Positions 1 to 7,679 of a DNA stretch of 64,000 nucleotides are shown piece by piece. This DNA is from Streptomyces sp. B1I3 (GTDB lineage Bacteria > Actinomycetota > Actinomycetes > Streptomycetales > Streptomycetaceae). Location of the stretch: positions 7,028,501-7,092,500 of the forward strand of contig NZ_JAUSYD010000001.1 in NCBI RefSeq assembly GCF_030816615.1, given 5' to 3'. The notes below the pieces were generated by a model. It was given only the letters and a program-made list of their open reading frames with translations, was not told where the DNA came from and ran no database searches. Numbering within the stretch: the stretch's first letter is position 1; the number at the start of each line of letters is the position of its first letter. The position numbers were made by a program, and so were the translations under genes.

Positions 1-52
1 GGTCCGCTTTAGCGGCTTCGGATCCATGCGGTCCACCCGGGAAGGTATGTGA
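1..52 (+). CDS. C-terminal end of an upstream gene, probably the partner ABC permease (partial)
   Basis: An open frame entering from the left edge ends at a TGA at 50-52, four bases before the permease start at 57. The visible tail is 16 residues, too short to identify. MalF/MalG permease pairs are normally tightly coupled in this order, so a BxlF-like permease is the most likely owner. The sequence could also be non-coding, because the downstream gene's likely ribosome-binding site (GGAAGG, 40-45) lies inside it. The call rests on position alone. Confidence 0.4.
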   Translation, partial: VRFSGFGSMRSTREGM

Positions 53-56
53 CGAG

Positions 57-953
57 ATGTCTATCGACACCCGCCCCGCTGCACCGCAGCGCACCGCGTC
101 CGCCCCGCGGCGGCTGAGGAGCGTGTCCCGCCCCCGCCGCAGGACGGGCAACCCCGTGGCCGGCATCGGTTCGCTGATCTGGCTCGTCATCGTCCTCGTA
201 CCGCTCTACACGCTGGTCTCCTCCTCGCTGATGCACCAGGACGAGGCGCTGAACGGCGATCCGCTGGCCTTCCCGACGGACCCGACGTTCGACAACTACA
301 CCACCGTGCTGGACAGCGGGTTCCTCACGCTGCTCGGCAACACCGCCGTCGTCGCGGTGGCCACCGTCGCCATCGTCCTGGTCCTCTCCGTGCCGGTGGC
401 GTACGTGGCGGTGCGCACCCGCAGCCGTCTCTCCTCGCTCGCCTTCCGGACCTTCCTGCTCGGCGTCGCGATCCCGGCGCAGGCGGTGATCGTGCCCCTG
501 TACCTGCTGATCGGCAAGATGGGGCTCTACGACAGCCTGTGGGCGATCATCCTGCCCACCGCCGCCTTCGCGATGCCCGTCGCCGTCCTGGTGCTCAGCG
601 GCACGATGCGGGACGTCTCCGAGGAGATGTACGAGGCGATGTCGCTCGACGGCGCCTCGCCCGTGCGGATGCTCTGGCAACTGGCGGTCCCGCTCTCCAA
701 GGGCGGGATCAGCACCGTGGCGATCTTCTCCGCCCTCCAGGCGTGGAACGGCTTCCTGTTCCCCCTGATCCTCACGCAGTCGGAGGAGAACCGCGTCCTG
801 ACGCTGGGGCTGTTCAACTTCATGACCCAGTTCGGAGTGAACATCCCCGCGGTACTGGCAGCGATCGTCCTCTCCGTCGTACCCATCTTCGCCGTGTACC
901 TCGTGGCCCGGCGGGCGCTCGTCAACGGACTGATGGGGGTGGGCGGCAAATAG
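57..953 (+). CDS. bxlG: Carbohydrate ABC transporter permease, MalG/BxlG type
   Basis: 298 aa inner-membrane permease of a binding-protein-dependent sugar importer. A basic N-terminus (residues 1-35) precedes about six hydrophobic segments, the first near residues 38-60. The cytoplasmic EAA loop is visible around residues 190-215 (YEAMSLDGASPVRMLWQLAV followed by PLSKGG) and docks the ATPase subunit. The length is normal for the family. No ATPase gene is nearby, as expected for Streptomyces CUT1 importers that share the MsiK ATPase. It lies directly before a GH3 beta-xylosidase, the order of the known bxlEFG-bxlA xylobiose locus, so xylobiose or xylo-oligosaccharides are the likely substrate. 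The family call is secure. The substrate is inferred from context. Confidence 0.85.
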   Translation: MSIDTRPAAPQRTASAPRRLRSVSRPRRRTGNPVAGIGSLIWLVIVLVPLYTLVSSSLMHQDEALNGDPLAFPTDPTFDNYTTVLDSGFLTLLGNTAVVAVATVAIVLVLSVPVAYVAVRTRSRLSSLAFRTFLLGVAIPAQAVIVPLYLLIGKMGLYDSLWAIILPTAAFAMPVAVLVLSGTMRDVSEEMYEAMSLDGASPVRMLWQLAVPLSKGGISTVAIFSALQAWNGFLFPLILTQSEENRVLTLGLFNFMTQFGVNIPAVLAAIVLSVVPIFAVYLVARRALVNGLMGVGGK

Positions 954-1005
954 GACACCCCTGCCGCTCCGGACCACCGTACTCATGAGAGGAACCCCTG
1001 CCGCC

Positions 1006-3420
1006 ATGGCAATCCACCCTGTCCCGCACGCCCGTCAGGCCGAGCCGGCGCCCGCCGTCGACGGCCCGTGGCGCGACCCTTCACTCAGCCCTGAGGCGCG
1101 CGTGGCCGACCTGGCCGCCCGGATGACCCTCGAGGAGAAGGCCGCCCAGCTGTACGGCGTCTGGGTGGGCGCCGACGCCGATGGTGACGGAGTCGCACCG
1201 CACCAGAACGACATGGTCGACCCGGTCGACTTCGAGGAGCTCACCACCCGCGGACTCGGCCAGCTCACCCGGCCGTTCGGCACCGCCCCGGTGGACCCGG
1301 GCGTCGGCGCCGTCGCGCTGGCCAGGGCCCAGGCCGACATCGTCGAGGCGGGAAGGTTCGGCATCCCGGCGGTCGCCCACGAGGAGTGCCTGGCCGGATT
1401 CACGGCCTGGGGGGCCACCGCCTATCCGGTGCCGCTCGCCTGGGGCGCGGCCTGGGACCCGGAACTGGTGGCCGAGATGGCGCGGCGGATCGGCGCCGAC
1501 ATGCGGTCCGTGGGTGTCCACCAAGGGCTCGCTCCCGTCCTCGACGTCGTACGGGACCTGCGCTGGGGCCGTGTCGAGGAGACCATCGGCGAGGATCCCT
1601 ACCTGGTCGCGACCATCGCCACGGCCTATGTCCGGGGCCTGGAGTCCTCCGGGATCGTCGCCACGCTCAAGCACTTCGCCGGATACTCCGCGTCGGCCGG
1701 AGCCCGCAACCTCGCGCCGGTCAGGGCGGGCGGCCGGGAGATGGCCGATGTGATCCTGCCGCCGTTCGAGATGGCGGTCCGCGAGGGCGGCGCCCGTTCG
1801 GTGATGCACTCGTACGCCGAGATCGACGGGGTTCCGGCAGCGGCCGACCCGGCCCTGCTCACCGGCCTCCTCAGGGACACCTGGGGTTTCACCGGGACGG
1901 TGGTGGCCGACTACTTCGGCATCGGTTTCCTCGAGACCCTGCACAAGGTCGCCGCCGACCGCCCGGACGCCGCCCGGCTCGCCCTCACGGCCGGTGTCGA
2001 CGTGGAACTGCCCACCGTGCGCAGTTACGGTGACGCGCTCGTCGCCGCCGTACGCGAGGGTGCCGTGTCCGAGGAACTGGTGGACCGCGCCCTGTACCGC
2101 GTCCTGCTCCAGAAGTGCGAACTCGGCCTGCTCGACCCGGACCGCACGGTCCTGCCGGCCGTCCTCGAAGGCGTGGACCCGGACCGGGCGCGCGGAACCG
2201 TGGACCTCGACCCGCCGCAGAACCGGGCCCTGGCCCGGCTGCTCGCCGAGCGGTCCTGTGTCCTGCTGGCCAATCCCGAAGGTGCCCTGCCGCTGAGCGG
2301 CGCCGGACGGATCGCGGTCGTCGGACCGCGCGCCGACGACCCGCTGGCCATGCTCGGCTGCTATTCCTTCCCGAGTCACGTGGGGGTCCAGCACCCCGAG
2401 GCGCCCATGGGTATCGCCGTACCGACCCTGCTGGAGGCGCTCCGCGAGGAGTTCCCCGGCGCCGGCGTCGACTACGCGCAGGGCTGTGACGTGGACGGCA
2501 CGGACGCCTCCGGGATCGGGGCCGCCACCGCACTGGCGGCCGGTGCCGATGTCTGTGTCGCCGTGCTCGGCGACCGGGCCGGGCTGTTCGGCCGCGGTAC
2601 CTCCGGGGAGGGCTGCGACGCGGCGGACCTGACGCTGCCCGGTCTCCAGGCCGAGCTGCTCGACGCGCTGCTCGCGACGGGCACCCCCGTCGTCCTGGTG
2701 CTGCTGACGGGACGTACGTACGCACTCGGCGGCCGGGCGGACCGGCTGGCCGGCTGCGTCCAGGCCTTCTTCCCCGGCGAGGAGGGCGGCTCCGCCCTGG
2801 CGGGAGTCCTCTCGGGGCGGGTCAACCCCTCCGGGCGGCTGCCCATCGGCGTCCCCGTCGGCTCCGGCGGGCAGCCCTGGACCTACCTGCAGCCGCCGCT
2901 GGGCCGGGTCAACGGGGTCAGCAACCTCGACCCGACGCCGCTCTACCCCTTCGGCCACGGGCTCTCCTACACCTCGTTCGCCTGGGAGCCCGGCCCGGAT
3001 GTCCCCGCCGAGCTGCCCACCGACGGCTCCACCGACCTCGAGCTGACGGTCCGCAACACCGGCGACCGCGAGGGCGCCGAGGTGGTCCAGCTCTACGTCC
3101 ACGACCCCGTCGCCCAGACCACCCGTCCCGAGTCACGGCTCATCGGGTACGCCCGCGTGCCGCTCGCCGCGGGGGAGTCCCGCCGGGTGCGCTTCCGCTT
3201 CCACGCGGACCTGGCGTCGTTCACCGGGATCGGCGGGCACCGGATCGTCGAACCGGGTGAGCTGGAACTGCGCTTCGCCGCCTCCAGCGACCACTCCGAC
3301 GTCCGGCACACGGTGCGGCTGCGGCTCACCGGGCCCGAGCGCACCGTCGACCACCGGCGGCACATGGTCTGCGCGACCTCCGTCGAGCCGGTGCCCGCCG
3401 AGGCGGTCCGGTCCGCGTAG
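1006..3420 (+). CDS. bxlA: Glycoside hydrolase family 3 beta-xylosidase
   Basis: 804 aa from ATG 1006, which is preceded by GAGAGGA at 988-994. An upstream in-frame ATG at 985 lacks a site and is less likely. The N-terminal GH3 barrel carries the LKHFAGY motif (Lys222-His223) and the expected nucleophile Asp302 in VVADYFGIG. It is followed by the alpha/beta sandwich and a C-terminal fibronectin-III-like domain beginning after PLYPFGHGLSYT. There is no signal peptide, so the enzyme is probably cytoplasmic and splits imported xylobiose to xylose. It sits 52 nt after the permease in the same operon, and a terminator follows. Related GH3 enzymes act on arabinosides or glucosides. Xylosidase is preferred because of the neighbouring xylanase and GH115. 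Confidence 0.85.
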   Translation: MAIHPVPHARQAEPAPAVDGPWRDPSLSPEARVADLAARMTLEEKAAQLYGVWVGADADGDGVAPHQNDMVDPVDFEELTTRGLGQLTRPFGTAPVDPGVGAVALARAQADIVEAGRFGIPAVAHEECLAGFTAWGATAYPVPLAWGAAWDPELVAEMARRIGADMRSVGVHQGLAPVLDVVRDLRWGRVEETIGEDPYLVATIATAYVRGLESSGIVATLKHFAGYSASAGARNLAPVRAGGREMADVILPPFEMAVREGGARSVMHSYAEIDGVPAAADPALLTGLLRDTWGFTGTVVADYFGIGFLETLHKVAADRPDAARLALTAGVDVELPTVRSYGDALVAAVREGAVSEELVDRALYRVLLQKCELGLLDPDRTVLPAVLEGVDPDRARGTVDLDPPQNRALARLLAERSCVLLANPEGALPLSGAGRIAVVGPRADDPLAMLGCYSFPSHVGVQHPEAPMGIAVPTLLEALREEFPGAGVDYAQGCDVDGTDASGIGAATALAAGADVCVAVLGDRAGLFGRGTSGEGCDAADLTLPGLQAELLDALLATGTPVVLVLLTGRTYALGGRADRLAGCVQAFFPGEEGGSALAGVLSGRVNPSGRLPIGVPVGSGGQPWTYLQPPLGRVNGVSNLDPTPLYPFGHGLSYTSFAWEPGPDVPAELPTDGSTDLELTVRNTGDREGAEVVQLYVHDPVAQTTRPESRLIGYARVPLAAGESRRVRFRFHADLASFTGIGGHRIVEPGELELRFAASSDHSDVRHTVRLRLTGPERTVDHRRHMVCATSVEPVPAEAVRSA

Positions 3421-3425
3421 CGAAC

Positions 3426-3460
3426 CGGCGGGCAGGGGGCGCCCCGTCCCCTGCCCGCCG
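3426..3460 (+). terminator. Intrinsic terminator-like hairpin after the GH3 gene
   Basis: A perfect 13-bp GC-rich inverted repeat (3426-3438 with 3448-3460, 9-nt loop) starts 6 nt after the GH3 stop codon. It has no T tract, which is usual for Streptomyces terminators. It separates the importer/xylosidase unit from the xylanase unit. Confidence 0.75.
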
Positions 3461-3494
3461 CTCCGCACACCGTCCTGGAGTGCGGAGCCGATGT

Positions 3495-3505
3495 CGAAAC
3501 TTTCG
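3495..3505. promoter_or_regulatory. CGAAACTTTCG palindrome, xylan-responsive operator
   Basis: A perfect 11-bp palindrome, 77 nt before the GH10 start. Inverted CGAAA/TTTCG elements are described upstream of Streptomyces xylanase genes, and a LacI-family repressor (BxlR) recognises CGAA-N-TTCG-type sites in a xylobiose locus. No bxlR-like gene is adjacent in this window. It would lie upstream of the left edge or elsewhere. Confidence 0.7.
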
Positions 3506-3581
3506 AAGGCCGTCAGGTCGCCACCCGTGCCGTACCCCGGCGGGCTCCGCGCCGACGCGCCACTATGGAAAGGTATTTGTC

Positions 3582-4685
3582 ATGATCAAGGCAACTCGCT
3601 CGGTCGCGGTCGGTTCCGCCGCCGCCGCGCTTCTGGTCTCCGCCCTCTCGCTGACCAGCGCGTCCGCCGCCACGGAGGGCGCCGAAAAGCACAGCAGGCC
3701 CTCCCACCACACCGCGCCGCAGACGCTCGGCAGCCTCGGCCTGAAGGCCGGGTTGCGGATCGGTACGGCGGTCGACACCTCCGCCCTGGCCGAGGACGCC
3801 CCCTACAGGGCCGAGGTCGCCCGTGAATTCTCCTCGGTCACCCCCGAGAACGTCATGAAGTGGGAAGTGGTCGAACCGCAGCGAGGCACGTACGACTGGG
3901 CCGCCGCCGACGAACTCGTCGACTTCGCGAAGAAGAACGGCCAGCTAGTCCGCGGCCACACCCTGGTCTGGCACAGCCAGCTGCCGGCCTGGCTGAACAA
4001 CGGCGACTTCACCACCGAGGAACTGCGGGAGATCCTCCACCAGCACATCACCGACCAGGTCACGCATTTCAAGGGCAAGATCTGGCAGTGGGACGTCGTC
4101 AACGAGGCCTTCAACGACGACGGCACGATGCGGGACAGCATCTGGCTGCGGAAGCTCGGCCCCGGCTACATCGCCGACGCCTTCCGATGGGCCCACGAGG
4201 CCGATCCCAAGGCACGGCTGTTCATCAACGACTACAACATCGAGGGCGTCAACGCGAAGAGCACCGCCCTCCACAAGCTGGTGACCGACCTGCGCAAGCA
4301 GCGCGTACCGATCCACGGTGTAGGCATCCAGGGCCACTTGGGCGTCCAGTACAGCGCGCCGCACGACATCGCCGACAACATGCTGCGCTTCGACCGTCTC
4401 GGCCTGGAGACCGCCGTCACCGAGGCCGACGTCCGCATCCCCATGCCGGCCGACAGCACGAAGCTCGAGGCACAGGCCGAGGGCTACGGCGTACTGCTGC
4501 GCGGCTGCCTCCTCACCCCGGGCTGCAACGACTTCACCGTGTGGGGCTTCACCGACACCTACTCCTGGGTCCCGGACACCTTCCCCGGCCAGGGCGCGGC
4601 CAACATCCTCGACGAGAACTACGTCCCCAAGCCCGCCTACGGCACCCTGCGCCAGACCCTGACGCTCGCCGCCGGCCGGCACTGA
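3582..4685 (+). CDS. Secreted endo-1,4-beta-xylanase, glycoside hydrolase family 10
   Basis: 367 aa from ATG 3582, behind GGAAAGG at 3567-3573. An in-frame extension to 3480 would destroy the signal peptide and cover the operator. Residues 1-29 form a Sec signal ending ASA|A. The rest is a single GH10 (beta/alpha)8 catalytic domain. The acid/base is Glu175 in WDVVNEAFND and the nucleophile is Glu281 in TAVTEADVR. The HTLVWHSQLP segment (126-135) supplies conserved subsite residues. No carbohydrate-binding module or linker is present, unlike many Streptomyces GH10 enzymes, so it probably acts on soluble or accessible glucuronoxylan. It is the first gene of an apparent operon with the next three genes. 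Confidence 0.93.
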   Translation: MIKATRSVAVGSAAAALLVSALSLTSASAATEGAEKHSRPSHHTAPQTLGSLGLKAGLRIGTAVDTSALAEDAPYRAEVAREFSSVTPENVMKWEVVEPQRGTYDWAAADELVDFAKKNGQLVRGHTLVWHSQLPAWLNNGDFTTEELREILHQHITDQVTHFKGKIWQWDVVNEAFNDDGTMRDSIWLRKLGPGYIADAFRWAHEADPKARLFINDYNIEGVNAKSTALHKLVTDLRKQRVPIHGVGIQGHLGVQYSAPHDIADNMLRFDRLGLETAVTEADVRIPMPADSTKLEAQAEGYGVLLRGCLLTPGCNDFTVWGFTDTYSWVPDTFPGQGAANILDENYVPKPAYGTLRQTLTLAAGRH

Positions 4686-4720
4686 ACACGCACCACACCC
4701 AGGGAACGGAAGGCGACGGA

Positions 4721-5989
4721 ATGACGACGGACCTCCGGATCACAGGAGTGAGGATCACTCCCGTTGCCTTCCGGGACCCGGCACTGCTGAACGCGGTCGG
4801 TGTGCACGAACCCTTCGCGCTGCGCGCGATCGTCGAGGTCGACACGGGCGAGGGCCTGGTCGGTCTCGGCGAGACGTACGCGGACGACGGGCATCTGAGC
4901 CGGCTGCGGGCAGCCGCGGCGGCGGTCACCGGTATGGACGTGTACGCGCTCGGCGCGATGCACCGCGCGGTGGCCGCGGCCCTGGCCGGCGACGACGGAA
5001 CCGGTGGATCCGGGCTCACCGGGATGATCACCAGCAGCAGCGCGGTCGACCGGGTCTTCTCCCCGTTCGAGGTCGCCTGCCTGGACATCCAGGGGAAGGC
5101 GGCCGGCCGGCCCGTCAGTGACCTGCTCGGCGGCGCCGTACGCGACAGCGTCCCCTTCAGCGCCTACCTCTTCTACAAGTGGGCCGGGCACCCGGGAGCC
5201 GAGCCCGACGACTGGGGCCCGGCATTGGACCCCGAGGCCGTCGTCGCCCAGGCCCGGCGCATGACCGACGGCTACGGCTTCTCGGCGATCAAACTGAAGG
5301 GTGGGGTCCGGCCGCCCGAGGAGGAGATCGAGGCGATCCTGGCCCTGCGTGAGGCCTTCCCCACGACACCGCTGCGCCTCGATCCCAACGCCGCGTGGAC
5401 GGTGTCCACCTCGATCGAGGTGGCCCACCGTCTGGAGGGGGTTCTCGAGTACCTGGAGGACCCGACCCCCGGCCTCGGCGGCATGGCACGGGTGGCACGG
5501 GAGACACCGATACCGCTCGCCACCAACATGTGCGTGGTCGCCTTCGAGCATCTCGCACCCGCCGTGGAGCAGGGATCGGTCCAGGTGGTGCTCTCGGACC
5601 ACCACTTCTGGGGCGGACTGCACCGGTCCCGGCTCCTCTCCGGGATTTGCGACACCTTCGCGCTGGGCCTGTCGATGCACTCCAACTCGCATCTGGGCAT
5701 CAGCCTCGCCGCGATGACCCACCTGGCCGCGGCCACACCGAACCTCACCTACGCCTGTGACACCCACTGGCCGTGGAAGACCGAGGAGGTCGTGGTCCCC
5801 GGCGCGCTCACCTTCGCCGACGGGGCGGTACGCGTCCCCCGGGGGCCGGGACTGGGCGTCGAACTCGACCGCGACGCCCTGGCCCGGCTGCACGAGCAGT
5901 ACATCGCCTGCGGGCTGCGCAACCGGGACGACACCGGCTACATGCGGCGGATCGACCCGTCCTACGAAAAGAAGTCGCCTCGTTGGTGA
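4721..5989 (+). CDS. Glucarate dehydratase family protein (enolase superfamily)
   Basis: 422 aa. ATG 4721 follows GGAACGGAAGG, 35 nt after the xylanase stop. Enolase-superfamily capping domain (about 1-130) and barrel. The active-site set matches glucarate dehydratase: Lys191 and Lys193 (KLKGG), metal ligands Asp221, Asn223 (DPNAAW) and Glu246 (LEDP), Asn269 (LATNM), and the Asp293/His320 dyad (SDHHFWGG, LSMHSNSH). Family members dehydrate D-glucarate to 5-keto-4-deoxyglucarate, but some accept related acid sugars. Its place between a xylanase and a GH115 alpha-glucuronidase suggests a role in catabolising glucuronate or 4-O-methylglucuronate from xylan. No uronate dehydrogenase is seen nearby to make glucarate, so the true substrate is open. 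Confidence 0.85.
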   Translation: MTTDLRITGVRITPVAFRDPALLNAVGVHEPFALRAIVEVDTGEGLVGLGETYADDGHLSRLRAAAAAVTGMDVYALGAMHRAVAAALAGDDGTGGSGLTGMITSSSAVDRVFSPFEVACLDIQGKAAGRPVSDLLGGAVRDSVPFSAYLFYKWAGHPGAEPDDWGPALDPEAVVAQARRMTDGYGFSAIKLKGGVRPPEEEIEAILALREAFPTTPLRLDPNAAWTVSTSIEVAHRLEGVLEYLEDPTPGLGGMARVARETPIPLATNMCVVAFEHLAPAVEQGSVQVVLSDHHFWGGLHRSRLLSGICDTFALGLSMHSNSHLGISLAAMTHLAAATPNLTYACDTHWPWKTEEVVVPGALTFADGAVRVPRGPGLGVELDRDALARLHEQYIACGLRNRDDTGYMRRIDPSYEKKSPRW

Positions 5990-6056
5990 TCCGGTGCGGC
6001 CGTGCGGCTCCCCCGGCCGGCCGCACCGGAGCACGGACGCACATCAAGGAGTTCGC

Positions 6057-7595
6057 ATGGCCCCGCTCGACTGGGCCGCCCTGGGCGGCTATTTCCTGGT
6101 GATGCTCCTCATCGGCCTCTGGTCGCACCGCCGCGTCGGCGACGTGAGCGACTACTTCACCGGCGGCGGCCGGATGCCCTGGTGGCTCTCCGGCATCTCC
6201 CACCACATGTCCGGCTACAGCGCCGCCGTGTTCGTCGCGTACGCGGCCATCGCCTACAGCTACGGCATCACCGTCTACGTATGGGCCTTCCTGCCGCTCG
6301 CCCTCGGAACCGCCGTGGGCGCCTGGCTGTTCGCCCCGCGCTGGCAACGGCTCAGGCAGCGGTACGCCGTCGCCTCCCCGCTGGAGTACCTGGCCAAGCG
6401 CTACAACGTCCCCACGCAGCAGGCACTCGCCTGGAGCGGAGCCCTGCTCAAGGTCTTCGACGTGGCCGCCAAATGGGCGTCCGTGGCCGTGCTGCTCAAC
6501 GTGTTCACCGGCATGTCGATGACCGTGGGCATCCTGATCACCGGCATCGTCACCCTGCTCTACTGCACCGTGGGCGGCCTGTGGGCCGACGCGCTCACCG
6601 ACTTCGGGCAGTTCGTGATCCAGGGCGCCGCCGCCCTCGCCATGGTCTGGGTCGTCCTGGACCGCCTCGGTGACGGCATATCGGGCCTCGCGACCATCTG
6701 GGACAAGCTGCCGGACGGTCACGGCCGGCCGCTCGTCGGCCCGTACACCGCGACCTTTCTCGGCGCGTACGTCGTGGTGAAGCTCTTCGAGTACAACGGG
6801 GGCATGTGGAACCTGGCCCAGCGGTACATGGCCACGGACTCCCCGAAGGCCGCCCGCCGTTCGGCCGGGCTCTCCGCGCTGCTGTACGTCGTGTGGCCGG
6901 CCGTGCTGCTCTTCCCGCCCGTCGCCGCGGCCGTACTGCTGCCGGACATCGCCGACCCGCAGAAGGTCTACGCGCTGATGGCGCAGTCGTACCTGCCCGC
7001 GGGGCTGGTGGGCCTGACGCTGGCCGGTATGTTCTCGCACACCATGGCGATGGCCTCCTCGGACGCCAACGCGGTGTCCGCCGTGGTGACCCGCGACATC
7101 ATCCCCGCCGTGGTGCGCCGCGCCCGCGACCTGTCCCCGGCCACCGGGCTGCTCATCGCCCGGGTGTGCACCGTCGTCTTCATCACCATCAGCATGGTCG
7201 TCGCCATCGAGGCGGATCACTTCGGAGGCGTGCTGGGCATCATCGTGGGACTGGTCGCGGCGGTGATGGGCCCCATCTCCATCCCGATGCTGCTGGGACT
7301 GCTGCCCGCCTTCCGCCGGTTCGGACCGCGAGCGGCCCTGTCCTCCTGGACGCTGGGACTCCTCGGGTACGTCCTGGTGAAGTTCGTCCTGGACAGCACG
7401 GACCAGACGCTCGTGATCGTGACTCCACTGGTCACCTCGCTCGTCGTGTACGTGGTCGTCGGCCTGATCACCCCGGAACCCGACGACACCGCCGACGCGA
7501 TCGTGGCCGCCCTGTCACCCGGACCCGGCGGTGACGACGAGCAGGTCGCCGCCGTCGCCCCGCAGCCCGCTGCCGCGACCGGCACCGCCGACTGA
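6057..7595 (+). CDS. Sodium:solute symporter (SSS/SLC5 family), probable acid-sugar importer
   Basis: 512 aa from ATG 6057 with AAGGAG at 6047-6052. Thirteen or so hydrophobic segments span nearly the whole chain, with family hallmarks DYFTGGGRMPWWLSGISHHMS near residues 31-51 and the central LYCTVGGLWADALTDFGQF region. The C-terminal ~45 residues are hydrophilic, Ala/Pro-rich and cytoplasmic or disordered. It lies 67 nt after the glucarate-dehydratase-like gene and 84 nt before GH115, so co-transcription is likely. The family includes sugar, carboxylate and uronate carriers. From context I infer uptake of (methyl)glucuronate freed by GH115, separate from the xylobiose ABC route. The substrate is not provable from sequence. 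Confidence 0.82.
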   Translation: MAPLDWAALGGYFLVMLLIGLWSHRRVGDVSDYFTGGGRMPWWLSGISHHMSGYSAAVFVAYAAIAYSYGITVYVWAFLPLALGTAVGAWLFAPRWQRLRQRYAVASPLEYLAKRYNVPTQQALAWSGALLKVFDVAAKWASVAVLLNVFTGMSMTVGILITGIVTLLYCTVGGLWADALTDFGQFVIQGAAALAMVWVVLDRLGDGISGLATIWDKLPDGHGRPLVGPYTATFLGAYVVVKLFEYNGGMWNLAQRYMATDSPKAARRSAGLSALLYVVWPAVLLFPPVAAAVLLPDIADPQKVYALMAQSYLPAGLVGLTLAGMFSHTMAMASSDANAVSAVVTRDIIPAVVRRARDLSPATGLLIARVCTVVFITISMVVAIEADHFGGVLGIIVGLVAAVMGPISIPMLLGLLPAFRRFGPRAALSSWTLGLLGYVLVKFVLDSTDQTLVIVTPLVTSLVVYVVVGLITPEPDDTADAIVAALSPGPGGDDEQVAAVAPQPAAATGTAD

Positions 7596-7643
7596 CGCGA
7601 GCCCCACCCCCCGCACGCACCACCACGGGCTCACGCCCATCCA

Positions 7644-7666
7644 ATTTGTCATCAGTGTGAACAAAA
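7644..7666. promoter_or_regulatory. Imperfect AT-rich inverted repeat ahead of GH115
   Basis: TTTGT (7645-7649) and ACAAA (7661-7665) flank an 11-nt spacer in an unusually AT-rich patch just before the GH115 start at 7680. This may be an internal promoter or operator. Evidence is limited to base composition and symmetry. Confidence 0.3.
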
Positions 7667-7679
7667 TGGGGAGAGCAGT

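Noticed and set aside
3860..4720. Upstream extension of the glucarate-dehydratase frame across the xylanase gene
   Set aside because: Overlaps the xylanase in another frame. ATG 4721 has a ribosome site and matches the family start.
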